NCBI GenBank assembly: GCA_963555705.1
Contig: OY743172.1
Coordinates: 27,961,446 to 28,025,445 of the forward strand
Length of the DNA stretch: 64,000 nucleotides
Direction of reading: 5' to 3'
Origin: Ligustrum vulgare
Taxonomy: Eukaryota > Streptophyta > Magnoliopsida > Lamiales > Oleaceae
The position numbers and the translations under genes are program-made. Below are positions 1 to 11,022 of this stretch, piece by piece; within the stretch, counting starts at the first letter, position 1; the number at the start of each line of letters is the position of its first letter. Below the pieces are notes generated by a model that was given only the letters and a program-made list of their open reading frames with translations, was not told where the DNA came from and did not search any database.

Positions 1-118
1 CGACTTAACATTAAAATTAACAATCAAAATAATTTTGAACAATTTTACGTGATAATAAAAACGAATTCCACAACATAAACCACTAGAATTCCCTCTTTTT
101 TTCAAATGGTAGGCCCCA

Positions 119-434
119 TTGTTAGCTCCCAAACGTTCTCTTTGTCTTACTAGGGGATTATGGGTGGACAAAATTGTACTCGTAGTCGATGAGGGCAAGA
201 AATGGTGTATACAAAAAGAAGATGCAAGTGATGCAGCATTGCAAAATAACCTAGACTTTGTTAGTGCATCAGGAGTCGACTGTAAGCCAGTACAAGATGG
301 TGGGATTTGCTTTGAGCCTAACAATGCCAGATCACATGGGTCCTATGCCATGAATGCATATTATCAAGCCAATGGCCGCAATGATTTTGATTGTGATTTC
401 ATCGACACTAGCATTGTCACTACATCTAATCCTA
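119..434 (+). CDS. X8/CBM43 callose-binding domain exon, partial
   Basis: This is most of an X8 (CBM43) domain, the carbohydrate-binding module found C-terminal in plant beta-1,3-glucanases and in plasmodesmal callose-binding proteins, which bind callose at the cell wall. Visible hallmarks are KKWCIQKEDASDAALQ, the GVDC core, GGICFEPN, and SYAMNAYYQANGRNDFDCDF. The frame runs to a stop at 476-478, but a consensus donor GTAAGT sits at 435-440, exactly where the family's last conserved block (PSYGxC) should begin. The exon therefore probably ends at 434 and the final exon is missing here. The upstream boundary is unclear and earlier exons would lie off the left edge. One conserved cysteine, expected in the LDYACG-type segment, reads as Ser (DFVSASG), which removes half of a disulfide. 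It could be a decaying copy or a diverged paralogue. Confidence 0.75.
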
Positions 435-480
435 GTAAGTCCACTGGACTTGTAAGATTTTCTGGCTTTGAACCATAGAC

Positions 481-2194
481 CTAGATTCAAAACATTCAAA
501 TGCACGCGTTGTACAAATCTTTATATCTTTATCTTTATATATATAAAAGTAGAAGTGATGAGAGATAGTCATTTTGAAGAGAAAATTGCATTTAATAACT
601 TTCTCTTATAACCCCTCACTTCTACTTATATATATATATATATATGTACACACACACACACACTAGTCAGAGCACGTGTGTTGCACGTGAATTATATGTA
701 ATAATGTATTCGATATTGTTAAATCATCTATCTATTTATTTATTATTTGAACTGTTGGGAATAAAGTGATGGGGAGGAGAAAACATCCATCTATTTGTAC
801 AAGAGATGTTTAACTCAATGATACCTTAGCTATTATTATATAGTTGTACAATGATAGAATAAGCTATATAATTCACAATATTGGTTTTGCTGATGGAACA
901 GAATTAGCATGACTAATTAGAAATTTACTGCAAGTTACTTTCTCAAAGACTAATATCAAACAAATATTAGAACTACAAATCTTCAATGTAGAATATATAG
1001 CCTATTTAGCATTCATGAAGATTCTTCACAAGTCTCTCTCGCTACACCATCTAAGTATTTTCTCAAAGACCTATGGCAAATAAAGATTTTCCTTATAGAA
1101 TACTTAAAAAAATAAAATAGACTACTAACCACACTGCATAAAATAAAGATTCCAACATATATGACATTTAATAATATTGATAAAGCACTATTCTGAAAAT
1201 GTCTTGCTATATTATTGAGCTATACTTTCAATACATATATGATTAATTTCGTTGTACAAAATATATTCATCAATTCACAATATAGAACCTGTTTAATACT
1301 CCTAAAACATCAAATGGATCAAATGCATGATTAAAGAAATTCAGAAGTCTACATTCAAGTGAAAGGGAAACAACCATATTTTATAAACATAGAGGCTTAC
1401 ACGGTTGTCAATAAAATACAACAAAATATGTGCAGAAACCATACACTTAACAAACCAGAAGTCATCAATAATACAGCAATTTAAAAGTAACTCTTATAAT
1501 AAGCTAAAAATATTATCATCCTTCCTACAAAAACTATTGAAAAGTCCAAGCATTATACATAAATTGTAATAAATAGCTAATTAGTTCTACATTATTGACC
1601 ATATAGAGTAAAGAACTCATATGGAAAAAACTATAACCTAAAGAAGAAAAAAAATGGCACAATGAAGCTAGCTTCATATAAAACTATCTCTCTAGTTCTT
1701 TCAAAACCTAAAATCTCCCAAAATTTATTATAATCTAGCTCTCATCATTTTATTTAGGTGGTTTGACAAAGATGAAAAGAAGATACAAATATTTAGCAAG
1801 AGTTGTATTAGGAAAGAGACAAATGCAGTAATTTTCTCAATATATTTTTTAACTGCATTTGCGAATAACATAAATGAAGAGACATGGAATGTTCAGACTT
1901 TCGAGATGTCTGAATCTTTCCCAAGCTCTCAAACATTCTCCAGCACTAATATATACTACCTCCCCCAATTGTTTATAATGGATTGAAGCTTTAATTACTT
2001 AGGAAACTTCACACGCCACCAACTAAACAAATGACAGAATATCCCAATTTACTATTCTGCCTACATTTTCCTGTTCTACCATTTTTCCCTTCTAAAATCT
2101 ATAAACAAGTTCGAAAGTCTATCAAAATGTGGTATACTCACAAAAGGCAAAGTGGATTAAGCTAAATTATTAATTTTAGATATCACTGCAACAG
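481..2194. other. AT-rich spacer without recognisable genes
   Basis: About 1.7 kb of AT-rich sequence follows the X8 exon. It contains a small inverted-repeat element (548-626) with flanking AT and CA microsatellites around 628-664. I see no splice-bounded coding stretch, RNA gene or long repeat. The first part could be the intron or 3' region of the X8 gene. Confidence 0.5.
548..626. mobile_element. Small MITE-like hairpin element, copy 1
   Basis: The ends are inverted copies of AGTAGAAGTGA, enclosing a diverged inner inverted repeat around TTTAATAACT. It is flanked by AT-rich microsatellite. Related units occur at about 22491-22566 and 46829-46905, so this is a dispersed family. The outer motif resembles the 5' ends of the Helitrons in this window, so it may be a Helitron-end derivative rather than a classical TIR MITE. 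Confidence 0.5.
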
Positions 2195-2228
2195 TCAAAA
2201 GAAATAAACCACAAACAAAAACCTTAAA

Positions 2229-2622
2229 ATGCTTGTTTTTGTAGATAGCAGAAGATGGAAACTTTTCATCTTAAAAAAAACTTTTTTCCTCTTTTCCTCC
2301 ACATTCGAAACCCTATGACCGTGCCCCGACTCAATTGAAAGCCTATCACTCTCCTCCTTTGCATTCACAGTAGACGATGATACTCCATGCAATATCCCCA
2401 AGGGAATAACATGCATAAACAACCCAACAATAGCCTTAGTCAATTCAGTGACTTTGCTCTTGCTGTAATGCCCCCTTCCAAATAATGTTGTCAAACAATT
2501 CAACCCGAGCACAAAGCTTCGTCACAATGTCAACATATAAAGGGTCTTCATCTGCCCCTTCAATGGTAACAATATGCTTATAGTGCCTCATTAATTAAAT
2601 CAAGTAGCAATGCACCAATGTA
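2229..2622 (-). pseudogene. Unrecognised coding-like fragment, minus strand
   Basis: Read on the minus strand, a possible acceptor (TTCATAG, lying across the retrotransposon junction at 15258 onward) is followed by a reading frame containing ADEDPLYVDIVTKLC, ELFDNIIWKGHYSKSKVTEL and a C-terminal KEESDRLSIESGHGHR. The composition looks like a real soluble protein, but I do not recognise the family. One frameshift is needed near 2570 to join the start of the stretch to its main frame. The Tat retrotransposon inserted immediately upstream, at 2627/2628, so a host gene may have been cut. Its other side could lie at 15258-15560, where a short AERGDM/KVDYDKFKAIIEGES-like stretch can be read on the minus strand, itself with a stop. 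This could be a broken gene or chance. Confidence 0.3.
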
Positions 2623-2627
2623 CCACC

Positions 2628-3296
2628 TGTTGAATCCGGGCCCAAAGAAAGGTACAGTAATCCACCAGCGGAGGCCCAATAGTGGCCCAATGGACCTTGA
2701 CCCACAGCTAAGGCCTAGAATATCACCTTGGGATGAATGCCGAGGTGGTATGTCAAGCAAACCTTTTAGCCGACCTGGTTAACGCCCAGCCGATGTACTT
2801 TATACTCATCCGGGGCGCTGTATGGCGTTGACCAGAAGAGAGAGATGGAGTCAGTGATGGGACACTGCCTTTACCCAGATGTGACAGGCGCCCATCACCT
2901 ACAAAATGTAGTAATGATTACGGTTGAAAAGCAAGATTGTCACATCCATAAACTAGGGTGATGACAAGTGTAAAGTATGCCACGTGTCGCAATCCGAGAC
3001 AAAAGTTTCACTATAAATGAAGCACAATTGTCTCCAAGTAGAGGGTGAGCAATTTCTGACTTTTAACTCTATACTTCTCTCACTCCCTTTTCTCTCTTCT
3101 ACACATTTATATTTCCCGCACCCAATATACATTTGCCCAAAATGAGTACTGACTTAGGCATCGGAGTGCAAACGGGAGCCACCTCGGCCCCCTTTGCAAA
3201 CTGATTGTTTGTCACAGTGCGCAGGAGATCCACGTGTTCAAGAGGGAGGAGCTGAGACGTGTTGGTCCAAGGTCCATCCGGATTTTGTGGTCAACA
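2628..3296 (+). repeat. 5' LTR of the Tat retrotransposon
   Basis: It begins TGTTGAATCC and ends TCAACA and matches 14582-15252 almost base for base. A TATA-like CTATAAATGAAG lies near 3010, followed by the CT-rich segment expected near the transcription start. Visible differences from the 3' copy include CATCCGGGG versus CAGCGGGGG near 2808, and a one-base length change near 2766. Confidence 0.93.
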
Positions 3297-3299
3297 TTC

Positions 3300-3317
3300 T
3301 GGCGCCGTCTGTGGGAA
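3300..3317 (+). other. Primer-binding site of the Tat element
   Basis: TGGCGCCGTCTGTGGGAA begins three bases after the 5' LTR. The first nine bases match the usual start of plant Ty3/gypsy primer sites complementary to a tRNA 3' end (the tRNA-Asp type begins the same way); the rest diverges, so I do not assign the tRNA. Confidence 0.7.
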
Positions 3318-3419
3318 ACCATACTGCTAACCACGAAAACACATGGTAAAAAGCCACACATAGAAAGGTAGTCCTGAAAAAGGACGAATAACCTCTTACA
3401 ATAGAGCGGATAACTGCAA

Positions 3420-3835
3420 AGAGCTTTGAAAGATAAGCTGATTGACCTTGAAAAAGGTAGGAGCTTTGAAAGATAAGCTGATTGGCCTTGAAAAAGGTAG
3501 AAGCTTTGAAAGATAAGCTGGTTGGCCTTGAAAAAGGTAGGAGCTTTGAAAGATAAGCTGATTGGCCTTGAAAAAGGTAGGAGCTTTGAAAGATAAGCTG
3601 GTTGGCCTTGAAAAAGGTAGGAGCTTTGAAAGATAAGCTGGTTGGCCTTGAAAAAGGTAGGAGCTTTGAGAGATAAGCTGGATAACCTTGAAAAAGGTAA
3701 AGAACTTTGAAACATAAGTCTAAACATCCTTGGAAAAGGTAAAGAACTCTGAAACATAAGTCTAAACACCCTTGAAAAAGGTAAAGAACTTTGAAACATA
3801 AGTTTAACAACCTTTAAAAAGGCTTGAAACAGCGA
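3420..3835 (+). repeat. 40-bp minisatellite in the Tat leader
   Basis: About seven near-identical copies of a 40-bp unit containing GAGCTTTGAAAGATAAGCTG and CCTTGAAAAAGGTAG run from 3420 to about 3700. Degenerate copies follow to about 3835. Differences are mainly ATTGG versus GTTGG. The array lies between the primer site and the gag start, in the expected packaging/leader region. Long minus-strand frames across it are a by-product of the repeats. Confidence 0.9.
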
Positions 3836-3891
3836 GAGAAAGGTCTATCTATCCTTGAAAAGCAATCTAAGACCAGAAACTCTTCTGAAAC

Positions 3892-5714
3892 ATGAATGAA
3901 AGTGACGGTGATGTTAACCCCCGTAGGGGAAGAAGTGGCCGACACAACGAGGACGAAGTTCCTCAAGAAATCCATGAAAACGCCAACGAGGAAGTGGCAC
4001 AACCTAATCCACCTCTCCGGCACCGAAATCGCCGCATGATGCGAGACATGACACGTATGGCGGCCCAAATGCTGGAGATGCAGAGGCAGCAAATAGAACA
4101 GACTGCTGCAATGAATGCCTTTATGGCCAGAGGGTATGCTGTGAACGAACCCGTGATGCCTCAGCAATACTCACAGCCACATTATTCACCATCCGAGGCG
4201 GCCACTGTATCTTATTATTATCAGGACTCGCAGGCATACGCCGAAATGGAATCCGAGCCCTTCTACAAGAGAGACCCAGAACATGAAACGCATGGGGAAC
4301 AAAACCCACTCCCAGCTAGACGCAGGGAGGCTTCTCCCGCGAAATCCGGCAGTGTTTTCAGCCGAATGGGAGGGTTATTCAGGGGACAACGACGGGGACA
4401 AACGGACCCAGGTCGGCATAATGCAGCAGAGCCTAGAAATAGGTGCGAGCGACGCGCTGAAGAAGCCTTGTCACAGGATCAAATGTACAGGGACCAACAA
4501 GGTATGGGGGGAGAAAGGATGGCATCAGTCATGAGCCTAGGAATAGGCAAGAAAGAAGAGCCGAAGCAGTTCGGACTAATCCTCGTAATGAATTACAGAG
4601 CCATGAAAGGCCAAACTACGGCCGCGTTCCACCACCACAAAGGCAGGAGCACGCTCCGCCGCCCTATGGCCAATACCGTGACCCGGAGTATTCCGGTCAC
4701 GACGAGAACAGCGAACTGCCGTCATACGAGTTGGATGACGAAGAGGAAGTAAGTCCCTTCACAGAGGGCCTCCGTAGATGCCCCGTTCCCCATGACTTTG
4801 AGATGCCAGAAATAGCAAAATACTCTGGCCAAGGTGACCCTGATGATCACCTGTTAAATTACCGCGCCAACATGGAAATAGCCGGGGCGACCCCGGCACT
4901 GAAATGTAAAGCTTTCGCTTTAACCCTTGAGGGGAGTTCCATACGATGGTATAAAAAACTCCCTCCGGGCAGCATCCACAGTTGGAGGGATATGAAAACT
5001 TCTTTTAAGAATGGTTTTGTTTCTTCGAGGCCTGGCCAACTCCCCCTCCAACGCCTTCAGGATCTGAGACAAGGAAGGGACGAATCTCTGAAAAGTTACC
5101 TAGCTAGATTTACTGAAGAAATGCATATCTGCGAAAATATCACAGAAGCGGAGATGTTTTTCGCCTTAAAAGGAGGGCTAGATATGACCAGCATGTTTTG
5201 GAGGGATGTCCGGAGCAGGAAACCAAGGGATTACAATACCCTGATAGACCTGATGAAGGAAGAGATTGTATAGGAGGAAATGGCTAGGGCCAGAGATAAT
5301 CACCCCCAAGGGAGATACAACCTTGGGTACTCCAATGAAACGGACCTCAAAAAGGGTGGAAACAAGGATAGGGTCGGCAGTAACCGAGGTGGTGCACCTC
5401 GTCCATTCCCGAGGACAGGATCTAGCTTTGCAGCAGAAATCACGGAAGCTATCCCTCACTTGCACTCTGACACCCCTTCTCAAAATCCTCCAACGGCACA
5501 AGGGAGAGTGGAAAGCAGCCGAAGCGGGAAACAGCCCATTATTGGGGCTTACTGCGCCTACCACAGATATTACGGTCACGCAACAGAGGATTGTAGGGAA
5601 ATCCATATGTTAGCTGAACAAAAGGCGCAGGGGAGAAGGGGAGGTGACTTCCCCCCCCCCCCTCGACACAGGGAGAACTCAAAAATCTGGTGGCCAGAAG
5701 TTCAACCGAGCTGA
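3892..5714 (+). pseudogene. gag of the Tat element (frameshifted)
   Basis: Gag forms the particle and packages element RNA. The first part, from ATG 3892, is charged and Q/M-rich (MAAQMLEMQRQQIEQ). A frameshift around 4520-4545 moves the protein to the frame containing EPRNRQERRAE, DDEEEVSPFTEGLR, and the Retrotrans_gag core: KYSGQGDPDDHL, SIRWYKKLPPGSI, LPLQRLQDLRQG. An in-frame TAG at 5271-5273 (probably from CAG) interrupts before MARARDNHPQ. The C-terminal part has the degenerate knuckle-like HRYYGHATEDC. A C-run at 5650-5663 coincides with a second frame change into the pol-side frame. The copy cannot make intact Gag. Confidence 0.85.
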
Positions 5715-6747
5715 TAGGAGAGCCCCGTGGAAGAATTCAACCAAAGAAAGGATTGACAATCGTCAAAGAGACAGGAATAAGGGTCAAGATACTGCCTCGG
5801 CACAAGCTAAAGATACACGGGAACCACCTATGCCTGTGGCCGACCTCCCCATTCATGAAATCGACACAATACTGGGAGGCCCCCACCCAGGTGGGAGCAC
5901 AAACAACTCCCAAAAGAGGTATATAAGAGAGGCCAATTAGCCCGCCAACGTGAACTATCATATCCATTCCCATCCTATTGGGATTCCTCGGACGGAACCT
6001 ATCACATTCACACAAGACGATGCCGTTGGAGTGCACTTCCCACACAACGACGCATTGGTTATCAGAGTTGTGGTGGCTCGGAATGGGCTATCACGAATGA
6101 TGGTGGATGATGGTGCCTCGGTAAATGTGATATACGGGGTAACTTTTGATAAGATGGAGATCAGCACCGCACTCATTCCAGTCCCTGATCCAATATACGG
6201 TTTCACGGGGGACAGAATAACCCCCAGAGGATCCATAACACTTATGACTGAAGTAGGGCAATCACCGACCCTCTCCAGAATTCCTATGGAATTTTTGGTA
6301 GTTGACAAAATCTCCTCCTACCATGGTTCAATTGGAAGGCCTGGCCTTATTGATTTGGGGGTTGTAACGCATACCAAATACATTTGCATGAAGTTCCCCA
6401 CGGAGCATGGCGTTGCAACCGTAAGGGGAAGCCAAAAAGAATCCCGGGCTTGTTACACAAATGCGATCCGGAAGTTTCAGGATCGAAGCCTGAACATGAT
6501 CAGTGATGTAGCTATGGCCGAGGCTGCCCCAGACCCTGAAAGATTGGGTGAAGGGCCATCTGAAGATAAGGATGTCACGATGACCCTAGAAGAGGATTTA
6601 GCTGATCTAGACCCCAGGATGGCAGGTGACAATTGCCCCACCCCGGCCGAAAAGTTGGAATGCTTCGGCGTAGACCCACTTGATCAAATCAAAGAATTAC
6701 AGATCGGACTGGACTGGACTCGCCAACAGAATACAAGAGTCAATTGA
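5715..6747 (+). pseudogene. Linker and aspartic protease of the Tat element
   Basis: Retroviral-type aspartic protease that would process the polyprotein. The frame entered after the C-run continues through PMPVADLPIHEIDTILGG, which is the linker typical of the group. After a TAG at 5938-5940 it continues through MMVDDGASVNVIYG (the D-G-A-S active-site loop) and FLVVDKISSYHGSIGRPGL. The frame ends at a TGA at 6745-6747. The polyprotein resumes one frame over at about 6720 (TEYKSQL), so a small indel separates protease from reverse transcriptase. Confidence 0.85.
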
Positions 6748-8020
6748 AGGACTTACTTCTTCAAAACCTCGATGTATTCGCATGGAAACATGGAGACATG
6801 ATTGGGATTGATCCTAAGGAGGCCTGTCACAGGCTCCAGCTGGATCCCCGAAGTCCTGGGCACAGGCAAAAGAGAAGGCCCATGAGTTCGGAAAAGTATG
6901 AGGCCTTGAAAGATGAGGTCGCAAAGCTATTGAAAAATGGCTTCATAAGAGAGTCCCGATATCCGAAGTGGATATCAAATCTTGTTCTAGTACCAAAACA
7001 CAATGGGAAATTGAGGGTATGCATTGATTTTTCCAACTTGAACCAGGCATGTCCCAAAGACAGCTTTCCATTGCCCCGGATCGATCAGCTGGTTGATTCC
7101 ACAGCAGGACAGGAGTTGCTAAGCTTCATGGATGCATATTCCGGGTACAATCAAATCCCCATGTTCGAATCGGATGAAGAGCATACTTCATTTATCACAG
7201 ATAGGGGACTCTATTGCTACCGAGCTATGCCATTTGGCTTGAAGAATGCGGGAGCTACCTATCAGAGGCTGGTAAACCGTATGTTCTCGAAACAATTGGG
7301 GAACACTATGGAGGTATACGTTGATGACATGCTAGTCAAAAGCATGGTCGCTGCGGATCATATCCACCATTTGTCAGAAGCATTTGATGTTTTGAGAAAA
7401 TATAGGATGAAACTCAACCCAGCGAAGTGCGCTTTCGGGGTAGCATCTGGGAAATTCCTCGGATTCATGGTGAATAAGAGGGGAATCGAAGCCAATCCGG
7501 ACAAAATTAATGCTTTGCTAAACATGCAGTCGCCTCGAAACCCAAAAGAAGTGCAAAGCTTAACGGGGAGAATTGCGGCCTTGAACCGGTTCGTATCAAA
7601 ATCCACGGACAAATGCTTGCCATTTTTCAAGGTCCTAAAGGGAGGAAGCGATTTCAATGGACACCAGAATGCGAGCAGGCGTTTTTCGACCTGAAAGCTT
7701 CTTTAGGCCGTCCCCCATTGCTATCAAAACCAAGATCTGGCGAGCCTCTCTACCTATATTTGGCTGTATCCAAAGAGGCTGTTAGCTCAGTGTTAATCCG
7801 AGAGGAGGATGGGAACCAGTTTCCAGTATATTATGTAAGCAAATCCATGCTGGACGCCGAGACGCGCTACCCAGATATGGAAAAACTTGCTCTCTCGTTG
7901 ATCACAGCCTCTCGTAAGCTTCGTCCCTACTTTAAGTCACACTCCATACAAGTTATCACCAATTTTCCCATGAGGAAAGTGTTGCAAAAACCAGACGTTT
8001 CTGGGAGGTTACTGAAATGA
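6744..8020 (+). pseudogene. Reverse transcriptase and first RNase H of the Tat element
   Basis: RNA-dependent DNA polymerase with its RNase H. The RT is well preserved: WISNLVLVPKHNGKLR, CIDFSNLNQACPKDSFPLP, MPFGLKNAGATYQR, and the catalytic YVDDM near 7318. A one-base gain around 7636-7645 (in AAGGGAGGAAG) shifts the frame. The RNase H then reads KRFQWTPECEQAFFDLK, YVSKSMLDAETRYPDMEK, up to a TGA at 8018-8020 where the family has Trp (LLK-W-AIEISQ). Motif order and length match Ty3/gypsy pol. It is inactive as written. Confidence 0.93.
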
Positions 8021-8772
8021 GCGATAGAAATCAGCCAGTTTGACCTGCATTATGCGCCTCGGACCGCCGTAAAGGGTCAGGCGTTGGCAGACTTCGTAGT
8101 TGAATTCACCCATCCACCTGAGGTCGAAATGGTAGATAGCACCGAGGACAGCGAACATGATGGACAGGAGTGGAAATTGTTCGTTGACGGGTCCTCGGCT
8201 GATGGACGATCCGGCGCAGGAATATTGCTAGTAAGCCCAGAAGGGTTTAAATTACACAGTGCAATCCGCTTTGGATTCAAAGCCTCCAACAATGTTGCTG
8301 AATACGAGGCGTTATTAGCTGGGCTAAGACTTGCAAAAACGTTGAAGATTAAGTCCGTGGTGGCAAACAGCGATTCGTAGCTTGTTGTAAGCCAATTCAA
8401 TGGGCAATTTTCTACCAGAGAACCTTCTATGGTCGCTTACTTGAAGAAGGTAAAAGATTTAGCTATGCACTTCGGAAAAATGGAGTTACAGCACATCCCC
8501 AGAATAGAAAATTCCAACGCTGATGCTCTGTCCAAACTAGCAAGCAGCAGCGATTCGGAGCTCCACAATCTGATCCCTGTAGAGCACATGATGACCTCTT
8601 CCATTGATCCGGGACCGAAGATCCTGGCGATTGAAGAAGAGGGATCCTGGATGAACCCCCTAATCGCCTATTTAAAGCATCAGATAGCTCCGAACGAGCC
8701 CGAAGCAGCTCGAAAATTGCAGAAATACTCTGCGAACTTCGTGCTCTTGGACGACTTACTTTATAAGCGGAG
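8021..8772 (+). pseudogene. Second RNase H-like domain of the Tat element
   Basis: After the TGA the same frame continues AIEISQFDLHYAPR and ALADFVVEF. A second RNase H-like domain then reads WKLFVDGSSADGRSGAG, SNNVAEYEALLAGLRLA and VVANSDS, followed by a TAG at 8378-8380 where Gln is expected (SDS-Q-LVVSQF). The connector HIPRIENSNADALSKLAS follows. A duplicated, archaeal-like RNase H after the normal one is the diagnostic feature of the Tat clade. The intact acidic residues (D of FVDGSS, E of EYEALL, D of NSDS) suggest the domain was functional before the nonsense changes. Confidence 0.88.
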
Positions 8773-9883
8773 TTATACCTCTCCTTTGCCGAGATGTGTG
8801 GGGCTAGAGGAAGGGCAGTATGTGATGAGAGAAATCCATGAGGGCATCTGCGGCAACCATGCCGGGGCTTTATCGTTAACTCGGAAAGCCCTCAAACAGG
8901 GATATTTTTGGCCTACAATGCGAAAAGATTCCCATGACTTTGTGTAGAAATGTGATAAATGCCAAAGACATGCGGCCATACCACATCAGCCGCATCACGA
9001 GTTAACTGTGGTGACTAGCCCTTGGCCCTTTGCAAAGTGGGGGGTTGACATTATTGGTCCTATGCCCAGAGGAGCTGGTAACAATTGCTTTGCGATAGTA
9101 GCAATTGACTACTTCACCAAGTGGGTCGAAGCGGAACCTTTGATGAAGATCACAGAGGCCAACACCACCAAGTTCATTTGGAAAAATATCATATGCCGGT
9201 TCGGAATACCACATTCGCTGGTTAGTGACAATGCAAAACAGTTCAAAAACAAAAGCGTGGATGAGTTGTGTGACGATTTGGGAATCAGGAAGCTATTCTC
9301 ATCTCCACATCACCCACAGGCCAACGGGCAGGTCGAAGCGGTGAATAAGACCATAAAAAATACCCTGAAAAGGAAGTTGGAATTCAGAAAGGGCGCGTGG
9401 GTAGACGAGCTACCACAAGTGTTATGGGAGCTTCGAACCACCTCGCACACCGCTACTGGTGAAACACCCTTCTCGCTGGCTTACGGAGCCGAGGCGGTAT
9501 GCCCCGTCGAAATCGGAATCCCTACGGTTCGTCAAATTCATTATGACGAAGTTAGGAATGAGGAAGCGCAAAGGGCCGGTTTAGACTTCCTCATGGAAAA
9601 GCGGAATGATTCCCAAGAGGTAACGGCCAAATACCAGAAAAAGATGGCTCGATACTACAACAAAAGGGTGAAGAGCCGACGCTTTAATATTGGGGACTTG
9701 GTCCTCAAAAAGGTTCTTCCTTCAACACAGGAGCCAGGAATAGGGACTCTGGGTCCTAACTGGGAAGGCCCTTACAAGGTCGTTGCCGAGGTGGTACCCG
9801 GAACATACATAATTGAGGACTTGTCTGGAGTACCTCTATGTAATCCTTGGAACACGGACCACCTTCGCCGTTATTTTCAATAA
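8773..9883 (+). pseudogene. Integrase of the Tat element
   Basis: Integrase inserts the cDNA into the genome. The N-terminal zinc-binding H-H-C-C module is present (EIHEGICGNHAGA, KCDKCQRHA) but is cut by a TAG at 8945-8947 just before the cysteine pair (DFV-stop-KCDKC). The catalytic core follows: WGVDIIGPMPRGAG (first Asp), LVSDNAKQF (second Asp), HHPQANGQVEAVNKTI (Glu). The C-terminal part includes RRFNIGDLVLKKV and NWEGPYKVV and ends at a natural stop at 9881-9883. Apart from the one nonsense codon it is full length. Confidence 0.92.
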
Positions 9884-10271
9884 AACTAAATTCCTCTATG
9901 ATTGCAACATTATCATATTATTTCAAAAAATCGTGGGCGAGCGCGTTAAAAATTACGCCAATCTCTATTAGACAACCATAATGGATAAACGCACATTCTA
10001 AAATTATTTTGGTCATGACGCCATACGTCCACACTATGCATAAAAATTGTTAAGGACAAGGGACTCTCATAAGGCTAAACTACGATCACCACGTAAGGAT
10101 TGGGGGTTTTAATACAATAAATGCTTCGAACCACTCAAATCTAAGGTGCTGCACTCGTTCACTGTCATTCACCGCGCAATATGTTTGGAATCATCCAAAT
10201 ATAACCAAATGTTGTCACATAAACCAAAATCCTTGGTGCGTTAAGTTAGTTCATACATCCAGACAAAGCGT

Positions 10272-10304
<33 letters not shown>

Positions 10305-11022
10305 GCTAAGTGCTGTATGCATAAGCGTAAAAGACAAACGTAAAAAATTCTTATGTTATTTTGGCCGCAAATACCACACGTCTTCGCCAGGCAGGATCTT
10401 TGTTAAAAACAAGGGACTCCGATGAATTTACACTGCGACATTAACAGAGGTTCATACAAAGTTTTAAATGTAGATGTCACATAGTTTTAAGATGAAATCG
10501 CTCAAAGGTTGGTCAAGATCAGATCTAATTAGCAAACGTAAGTACATCAACTGTGTCGAATCTGGGGGTATAGCGAATGATTAAACTTGACCAAAGTTTA
10601 GATATCGCCTTGGACTAATGGCCGAGGAGGAAAGGCACAGAAGCCCCTTCAGCCCCTTCAGCCGAACTAAGTTATGCCTATCCGAGGTGCTCTAAATAAG
10701 GTGTATTTTACAAATCAAGACATTTACAATATGTGCATTTCACAAATCAAGACATTTACAGACCGACATTCACAATGCCCCACATATCATCATACAATTA
10801 GGAAACACTCGCACTTGGAAATATTCATGCCTAAACAGTTAGAAATGTTGCTACGCCGAAATATAAGTAGACCATTCCATTCATGAAAATGAGGCATTTA
10901 CAAATCAAATAAAGGCTACACTCACAATATTAGGTGCCGAGGCACTCACAAAAAAAAAAGGGAAGAAGAAGAAAACAGAAACGAACATACTAACTAACAA
11001 AAAGGTAAAAGATGGAAGAGGA
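9884..11022. other. Non-coding spacer between integrase and antisense gene
   Basis: About 1.1 kb without coding signal. It contains an AT dinucleotide run near 10279-10304, a direct repeat CAAATCAAGACATTTACA near 10710-10760, and a short A-run near 10950. Tat elements usually have such a long non-coding stretch between pol and the downstream gene. Confidence 0.6.

Noticed and set aside
3212..3810. Two long overlapping minus-strand frames of about 190 codons
   Set aside because: They run through the 40-bp tandem repeat and LTR end; the repetitive FQSSLPFSR/YLSKLLPFSR-type peptides are artefacts of a repeat whose length permits open frames.
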